Origin: Nitrospira sp. | GTDB lineage: Bacteria; Nitrospirota; JACRHL01 | DNA length: 10,159 nucleotides | Direction of reading: 5' to 3' | Assembly (NCBI GenBank): GCA_026994095.1 | Contig: JALWRU010000523.1 | Location: forward strand, 1 to 10,159 | Shown: positions 6,299 through 10,159 of the stretch, in pieces | Layout: every line of letters begins with the position of its first letter | Position numbering within the stretch: position 1 is the stretch's first letter | Notes under the pieces: model-generated | Seen by the model: the letters and a program-made list of their open reading frames with translations, nothing else | What the model was told of the DNA's origin: nothing | Database searches by the model: none | Program-made: the position numbers and the translations under genes

Positions 6299-6789
6299 TA
6301 TTCCGGCGACTCGGTAAAGGTCAGTGCGCCGCCGTCCACGGTGCTTTCCTGGGTGGCCAGATTAATGGTGATGCGGGTGCCGACCACCTCCAGCGACGGG
6401 TCGGTGACCTTGGGGTGGTCGGTGAGCACCACCGTCTCTGCCACCGGGTCGTAGATCGCGTGGCCCGCACTGGCGGTACGGGTGCCCTGTGAAAATTGAA
6501 CCTCCTGCTCGGCCACCATCTGCTGAATCCCCCGGCGTTTGCCGCCCTCCCCCGGTTGCAGGGTGACCAGCAGTCGACCGGCCCGCAGTTCCACATCGTC
6601 GCGCACCACGTGCACGCTGCCGCTGAAGGTAATCTCACCGGTCTGGTTGGCAAAGGACATCTTCTCGGCGGTGATGGTGACGGTGCTGTTGCCCATGGGC
6701 AGTACCTGCCGTGCCGGTTCTGCACCGTAGGCGGTCGCCGTCAGCAGGGCGAAGCACAGCCATAACAGGGGGATGAATCGTGCCTTCAC
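6298..6789 (-). CDS. lptA: LptA, periplasmic LPS-bridge protein
   Basis: LptA forms the periplasmic beta-jellyroll filament that carries lipopolysaccharide from LptC to LptD in the outer membrane. The 163-residue product starts with a basic residue pair and a hydrophobic signal peptide (about residues 4-20), with likely cleavage after Y-G-A at about residue 23. The OstA/LptA core follows, with VTITAEKMSFANQTGEITF and GSVHVVRDDVELRAGRLLV. The start is GTG at 6789-6787, inside the overlap GTGA with the lptC stop, and an AAGGAG lies about seven bases upstream. The stop overlaps lptB by one base. Length and order agree with the lptCAB operon of gammaproteobacteria. Confidence 0.95.
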   Translation of the reverse strand: MKARFIPLLWLCFALLTATAYGAEPARQVLPMGNSTVTITAEKMSFANQTGEITFSGSVHVVRDDVELRAGRLLVTLQPGEGGKRRGIQQMVAEQEVQFSQGTRTASAGHAIYDPVAETVVLTDHPKVTDPSLEVVGTRITINLATQESTVDGGALTFTESPE

Positions 6790-7376
6790 CGCGTCTCCTT
6801 GCTGGTCGACGGGGGGTTCCAGACCACCTGTACGCCGCCGTGCATCTGCACCGTCTGCTGGTCTACCTGTACCACCGCATCACCACCGGTGGCCGAAAAA
6901 CCGGGCTGATGTACGGTGGCACCGCCGTTGGTAGTGACCATCCGGGTATCCGGGTTCCAGTGCAGCGAAGGTGATGACAGTGTGGGGCCGTCGGTGACGG
7001 TCAGGCGGGCCGGGGTGGTGTCGCCGTAGACGGTGATCTGCTGACCCTGCAACTGTACTTCGCCGCGCTCTGCCACCAGTCGCGCAGCCTGTTGGCCCTT
7101 GTCATAGACCAGCACATCCAGCCCGGTGGCCAGCACGGTCTGTTCGGCCTCCAGCAGGCGCGCCTCGTGGGCCTTGACGGCCAGCTCCGGGCCATCGATG
7201 CCCACCTGTTGCAGGTCAAACCCGGACAGACGCACATCGGCAGCCACATCCCAGCTCAGGGCAGGGGCGTCTTCAGAGGAGAGGATGGCGCGCTCTGCCA
7301 CCAGCCCCATCACCAGAACCCCACCGGCCACCACCACCGACATGAGGCCCCGTCGAATGAGGGTTACCCCGGACAT
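6786..7376 (-). CDS. lptC: LptC, inner-membrane LPS transport protein
   Basis: LptC is a bitopic inner-membrane protein that receives lipopolysaccharide from LptB2FG and passes it to LptA. The 196 residues (E. coli LptC has 191) begin with a short basic cytoplasmic tail and one membrane segment at about 10-27. A periplasmic beta-rich domain follows, with DVRLSGFDLQQVGIDGPE and KAHEARLLEAEQTV, the region where family similarity is best. The ATG at 7376 has TGAGGGG five bases upstream. In many gammaproteobacteria the gene follows kdsD and kdsC, whereas here the upstream gene is a glutamine amidotransferase. The rest of the sequence is divergent, so the order lptC-lptA-lptB is important support. 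Confidence 0.93.
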   Translation of the reverse strand: MSGVTLIRRGLMSVVVAGGVLVMGLVAERAILSSEDAPALSWDVAADVRLSGFDLQQVGIDGPELAVKAHEARLLEAEQTVLATGLDVLVYDKGQQAARLVAERGEVQLQGQQITVYGDTTPARLTVTDGPTLSSPSLHWNPDTRMVTTNGGATVHQPGFSATGGDAVVQVDQQTVQMHGGVQVVWNPPSTSKETR

Positions 7377-7446
7377 AACAGCCCCTCAGGTCGCCCGCAG
7401 AAACGCGGCCATGGATGACGTGATGATGCCATCGGGTGACAGGCCG

Positions 7447-8160
7447 TCAGGCCCCGGCCGCCAGGGTCAACCAGCGGTCGGCCAGCAGGTCGGAGATGGG
7501 GCCGATGCGCTCGACCTGTAAATCGGTGTCGCCGAGGATGGCCTCTGGCTGTACCTGATCGCCCAGCTGTTGCAACTCGTCGGTGTTGACCGTGAGCCAC
7601 TCTTTTACCATGGGGGCTTCCATCTCCAGATGGAACTGCAGACCGTAGACCCGCTGACCCAGCCGAAAGGCCTGATGGGGGCACGCCTCGGAGCTGGCCA
7701 GATGCACCGCCCCGGCGGGCAGGTCAAACCCCTCTCCATGCCACTGGAATACCGGTAACGGGTTGGGCAGATCGGCAAACAGGGGGTCGGTGGCGCTCTC
7801 CATGCTCAGGGTCACGTCGTACCAGCCGATCTCCGGGGTGTCGCGGGGGCTGACCCGCGCCCCGGCAGCAGCGGCGATCAACTGCCCCCCCAGACAGATG
7901 CCCAGGGTCGGGAAGTCGGCGGCAATGGCCTGCTGCACCAGCGTCCGCTGGGCCGCCAGCACCGGTGAATCATCGTTGACACTCATGGGGCCGCCCATGA
8001 GGATTAACCCACGGTAGTCGTTCAAATCCTTGGGCAGGGTGACATCCGGCTGATAACAGGGGATCACTTCCTCCACCGCTCCGGCTCGCCGGATGGCGCC
8101 AAACAACCGGCCAGCGCCTTCGTGGGCGACCTGCTGCAGAATGAGAATCTTGTCGGCCAT
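7447..8160 (-). CDS. Class I glutamine amidotransferase-like protein
   Basis: The 237-residue product is a stand-alone class I (triad) glutamine amidotransferase domain, related to the GuaA amidotransferase domain and the YfeJ-type proteins. The catalytic nucleophile Cys89 is in TLGICLGGQ, the His177/Glu179 pair is in LQFHLE, and the oxyanion region is LMGGPMS at about 54-60. It should therefore be able to hydrolyse glutamine or a gamma-glutamyl compound, but the acceptor is unknown. No synthetase partner is next to it. The ATG at 8160 is chosen because AAGGAGG lies four bases upstream (8171-8165) and MADKILILQ begins the fold. The frame stays open to 8430, but that part overlaps the preceding gene and does not look like protein. 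About 70 bases separate it from lptC, so cotranscription is possible. Confidence 0.92.
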   Translation of the reverse strand: MADKILILQQVAHEGAGRLFGAIRRAGAVEEVIPCYQPDVTLPKDLNDYRGLILMGGPMSVNDDSPVLAAQRTLVQQAIAADFPTLGICLGGQLIAAAAGARVSPRDTPEIGWYDVTLSMESATDPLFADLPNPLPVFQWHGEGFDLPAGAVHLASSEACPHQAFRLGQRVYGLQFHLEMEAPMVKEWLTVNTDELQQLGDQVQPEAILGDTDLQVERIGPISDLLADRWLTLAAGA

Positions 8161-8184
8161 CGGTCCTCCTTGGGATGGTGCGTC

Positions 8185-8222
8185 GAGAGAAAATGGTGCC
8201 GACCGTCGTTTGGGACGGCACC
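8185..8222 (-). terminator. Hairpin plus T-rich run downstream of the HugZ-like gene
   Basis: GGTGCCG (8195-8201) and CGGCACC (8216-8222) form a 7-bp GC-rich stem with a 14-base loop that can pair further. On the minus strand it is directly followed by ATTTTCTCTC (8194-8185). This resembles an intrinsic terminator for the cdsA-ispC-HugZ-like unit. It ends only about 14 bases before the amidotransferase ribosome binding site, so it would lie in that gene's leader if the promoter is upstream. Confidence 0.5.
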
Positions 8223-8302
8223 CTTTATTGCCCCTATTGTAGCCCGAAATGGTCGCTGGAATCAGCTTCAATACCGGTGTATGACCGTTTATTGTGGCGG
8301 GG

Positions 8303-8770
8303 TTACGGCCCGATGACAGCACCGTCCATCCGGTGGGCCTGCCCAAATCCGGCCACCAGATGGATGGCCTGTGGCCGCAACCGGTAGAACACAAAATCAG
8401 CGAGCTGCATGACCCTCTGTGCGGTGGCAAAGCGGTGCAGATAGGCGGCCCGTATCGGGTCGACCAGTGGATCGTCCGGGGGCAGCCCGGTGAGGGTGCC
8501 CGTAAAGGTCGCCCGCACCAGCGCCAGCGGGTTCAACTCCGGGCCGTCGGTCTCGGTCACCAGCAGGGCGGCACGGCCATCCCGGTGTAGATTTCGGGTG
8601 TGTTGAGCCAGTCCGCTGATGTGGATGATCAGCGCACCGTCAGGCCGGTACCACAGGTACGGCACCATCGAACCATAGGGCGCACCCTGCTGGTCGATGG
8701 TCGACAGGCTGGCGGTACGGACTGCACCGAGCAGGCGGTGCAGGCAGTCGTGCTGCTGCGCCGCATCCAC
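8303..8770 (-). CDS. HugZ-like / pyridoxamine 5'-phosphate oxidase-fold protein
   Basis: The 155-residue product looks like a single split-barrel flavin/heme-binding domain of the HugZ N-terminal type. The segments that suggest this are SLSTIDQQGAPYGSMVPYLW (21-40), the conserved-looking SGLAQHTRNL (52-61) and FYRLRPQAIHLVAGFGQAHRM (128-148). Some family members bind FMN or degrade heme; which applies here is unknown. It lacks the extra C-terminal domain of full-length HugZ. The start is a GTG at 8770-8768, only three bases after the ispC TGA and in the same reading frame. No good ribosome binding site precedes it, so translation probably depends on ispC. An ATG is not available before residue 35. 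A likely terminator follows. Confidence 0.82.
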   Translation of the reverse strand: MDAAQQHDCLHRLLGAVRTASLSTIDQQGAPYGSMVPYLWYRPDGALIIHISGLAQHTRNLHRDGRAALLVTETDGPELNPLALVRATFTGTLTGLPPDDPLVDPIRAAYLHRFATAQRVMQLADFVFYRLRPQAIHLVAGFGQAHRMDGAVIGP

Positions 8771-8773
8771 CGG

Positions 8774-9946
8774 TCAGCAGGCCAGTTGCTGCACCGTTTC
8801 GCCCGCACGGGTCCGCGCCCACTGATCGATCTGCAACAGATCGTCCAGCGTTGCGTCGCAGCGGGGGGTATGGGCAGCAAGGATGGTTTCAATGGTGCGT
8901 GGAATGTCCATAAAACCGATACGTTCGTCTAAAAACGCCGCCACTGCGATCTCGTTGGCGGCGTTCAGCACGGCGGGCAGGCTGCCGCCCACACGAATGG
9001 CCTCAAAGGCCAATGCCAGACAGGGAAAACGGTCGGTGTCCGGCGCTTCAAAGGAGAGCGTGGCCAACCGGGCAAAGTCCGGCGGCGGTACCGCCAGATC
9101 GATGCGGTGCGGGTAGGCCATGGCGTAGGCGATGGGCGGCTGCATGCTGGGAACCCCCAACTGCGCCAGCACCGCACCGTCCTTGAACACCACCATGGAG
9201 TGAACGATGCTCTGGGGGTGGACCAGCACCTTGATCTGCTCCACCGGCAGATCGAACAGCCAGCGCGCCTCGATCACCTCCAGCCCCTTGTTCATCATGG
9301 TGGCCGAATCGACGGTGATCTTGGCTCCCATATCCCAGTTGGGATGACGGGATGCCTGAGCGGTGGTCACACGCTCCAGATCGGCCTTGGCAGTAGTGCG
9401 AAACGGCCCACCGGAGGCGGTCAGGATGATGTGGTCCAGATCCCCGGGGCGGCTGCTTTGCAGACACTGGAAGATGGCCGAGTGTTCGCTGTCGATGGGC
9501 AGGATGCGGGCCTGATGTTTATGGGCCGACTCCACCAGCAGGGCACCGGCCAGCACCATCGACTCTTTATTGGCCAGGGCGATGGTATTGCCCGCCTCCA
9601 CCGCCGCAAAGGTGGAGCCTAACCCTGCCGCACCGACGATACCGCAGATCACCAGATCGACAGATAGTGCGGCGACTTCTGCCACCCCGTCAGGCCCGGA
9701 CAATACACGGGTATCGCCGCTGCCAAGCCGGTCTTTGAGTTGTTTGGCCGCATCCGGGTTGCCCATGGCGATGGTGTGAGGCCGGTAGCGGGCCACCAGT
9801 TGCTCGGCCTTGTCCACGTTGGCCCCGGCGGCCAGACCGACTACCGTGAACCGGTCCGGGTGGCGATCGACGATCTCCAGGGTGCTGTCGCCGATGGAGC
9901 CGGTGGCCCCCAGCAGGGTGATGCGTCGTGGAGTCGTTGGGGTCAT
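8774..9946 (-). CDS. ispC: IspC (Dxr), 1-deoxy-D-xylulose 5-phosphate reductoisomerase
   Basis: IspC converts 1-deoxy-D-xylulose 5-phosphate to 2-C-methyl-D-erythritol 4-phosphate with NADPH, the first committed step of the MEP isoprenoid pathway, and is the target of fosmidomycin. The 390 residues carry the NADPH-binding GATGSIG at 13-19 and the metal ligands Asp152 and Glu154 (IDSEHSAIFQ). The substrate-binding SGGPFR is at 178-183, with NKGLE (Glu223 as third metal ligand) at 219-223 and HPQS at 243-246. Length matches the E. coli enzyme (398). The ATG at 9946 has only a weak ribosome binding site and lies 25 bases after the cdsA stop. The usual next gene, rseP, is absent. Confidence 0.98.
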   Translation of the reverse strand: MTPTTPRRITLLGATGSIGDSTLEIVDRHPDRFTVVGLAAGANVDKAEQLVARYRPHTIAMGNPDAAKQLKDRLGSGDTRVLSGPDGVAEVAALSVDLVICGIVGAAGLGSTFAAVEAGNTIALANKESMVLAGALLVESAHKHQARILPIDSEHSAIFQCLQSSRPGDLDHIILTASGGPFRTTAKADLERVTTAQASRHPNWDMGAKITVDSATMMNKGLEVIEARWLFDLPVEQIKVLVHPQSIVHSMVVFKDGAVLAQLGVPSMQPPIAYAMAYPHRIDLAVPPPDFARLATLSFEAPDTDRFPCLALAFEAIRVGGSLPAVLNAANEIAVAAFLDERIGFMDIPRTIETILAAHTPRCDATLDDLLQIDQWARTRAGETVQQLAC

Positions 9947-9971
9947 AAAAACGTCTGCAGCGGGAGCCCGG

Positions 9972-10159
9972 TTATACCCGCCACACTACCTGTGACAAGA
10001 AGTAAAACAGCGCCGGAGCGGTAAATAAAAACGAATCGATCTTGTCCATGATACCGCCGTGGGACGGAATCAGGTTGGAGGAGTCTTTGACCCCCGCACC
10101 CCGTTTGAACAGCGACTCTACCAGATCGCCAGCGGCACCGCAGACTCCCAGAATCAAGC
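9972..10159 (-). CDS. cdsA: CdsA, phosphatidate cytidylyltransferase (C-terminal part, cut by window edge)
   Basis: CdsA is the integral inner-membrane enzyme that makes CDP-diacylglycerol from phosphatidate and CTP for phospholipid synthesis. About 62 C-terminal residues are visible. They include the family signature S-L-F-K-R-x4-K-D-x3-L-I-P-x-H-G-G-I-x-D-K-I-D, whose Asp and Lys residues act in metal and nucleotide binding, and a last hydrophobic helix (FTAPALFYFLSQVVW). The family usually has D-R rather than D-K near the end of the signature. The open frame runs off the window, so the true start is not visible; the first in-frame start-like codon is a TTG that encodes an internal leucine. 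The gene precedes ispC, as in many gammaproteobacteria (uppS-cdsA-ispC). Confidence 0.96.
   Translation of the reverse strand, partial: LILGVCGAAGDLVESLFKRGAGVKDSSNLIPSHGGIMDKIDSFLFTAPALFYFLSQVVWRV

Noticed and set aside
7377..7446. Terminator between the amidotransferase gene and lptC
   Set aside because: Only short GC-rich repeats are present, with no stable stem followed by a T tract on the minus strand.
8161..8430. N-terminal extension of the amidotransferase frame (90 extra residues)
   Set aside because: It overlaps the end of the HugZ-like gene, has no family-like sequence, and a strong ribosome binding site sits right before the ATG at 8160.
9972..10157. Independent 61-residue gene at the window edge
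   Set aside because: Its first codon is a TTG leucine inside the cdsA signature region and the frame continues past the edge; it is the C-terminus of cdsA.

Overview
This window looks like a chromosomal housekeeping region of a gammaproteobacterium. The evidence is the order lptC-lptA-lptB-rpoN-hpf-rapZ, a pilMNO type IV pilus cluster, and a cdsA-ispC pair. The DNA is moderately GC-rich. I cannot name a genus; a Chromatiales-like lineage is only a guess. All twelve genes lie on the minus strand, so transcription runs from position 10159 down to 1. Both edges cut a gene: cdsA at the high end and pilO at the low end. No mobile element, CRISPR array, tRNA or rRNA was seen, and no non-coding stretch exceeds 300 bases.

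In transcription order the first block is envelope lipid and isoprenoid precursor synthesis. It holds the C-terminus of cdsA (CDP-diacylglycerol synthase) and then ispC (DXP reductoisomerase). A small HugZ/PNPOx-like protein follows, beginning just after the ispC stop and in the same frame. After a hairpin comes a stand-alone class I glutamine amidotransferase.

The second block is LPS transport and stress regulation. lptC, lptA and lptB overlap by a few bases each. They supply the periplasmic and ATPase parts of the LPS export bridge. rpoN (sigma-54), hpf (ribosome hibernation factor) and rapZ (P-loop RNase adapter/signalling protein) follow. The ptsN and npr genes that usually accompany hpf and rapZ in gammaproteobacteria are not present here.

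The third block is ubiX (flavin prenyltransferase, serving ubiquinone synthesis through UbiD) and then pilM-pilN-pilO, the inner-membrane alignment complex of type IV pili, with 4-base ATGA overlaps. The 175-base gap between ubiX and pilM holds a strong imperfect inverted repeat that could fold into alternative structures.

I found no convincing new multi-gene system. The points most worth a second look are the structured ubiX-pilM gap, the missing nitrogen-PTS genes with a RapZ that lacks the basic tail known from E. coli, the HPF tail, and the in-frame ispC/HugZ-like junction.
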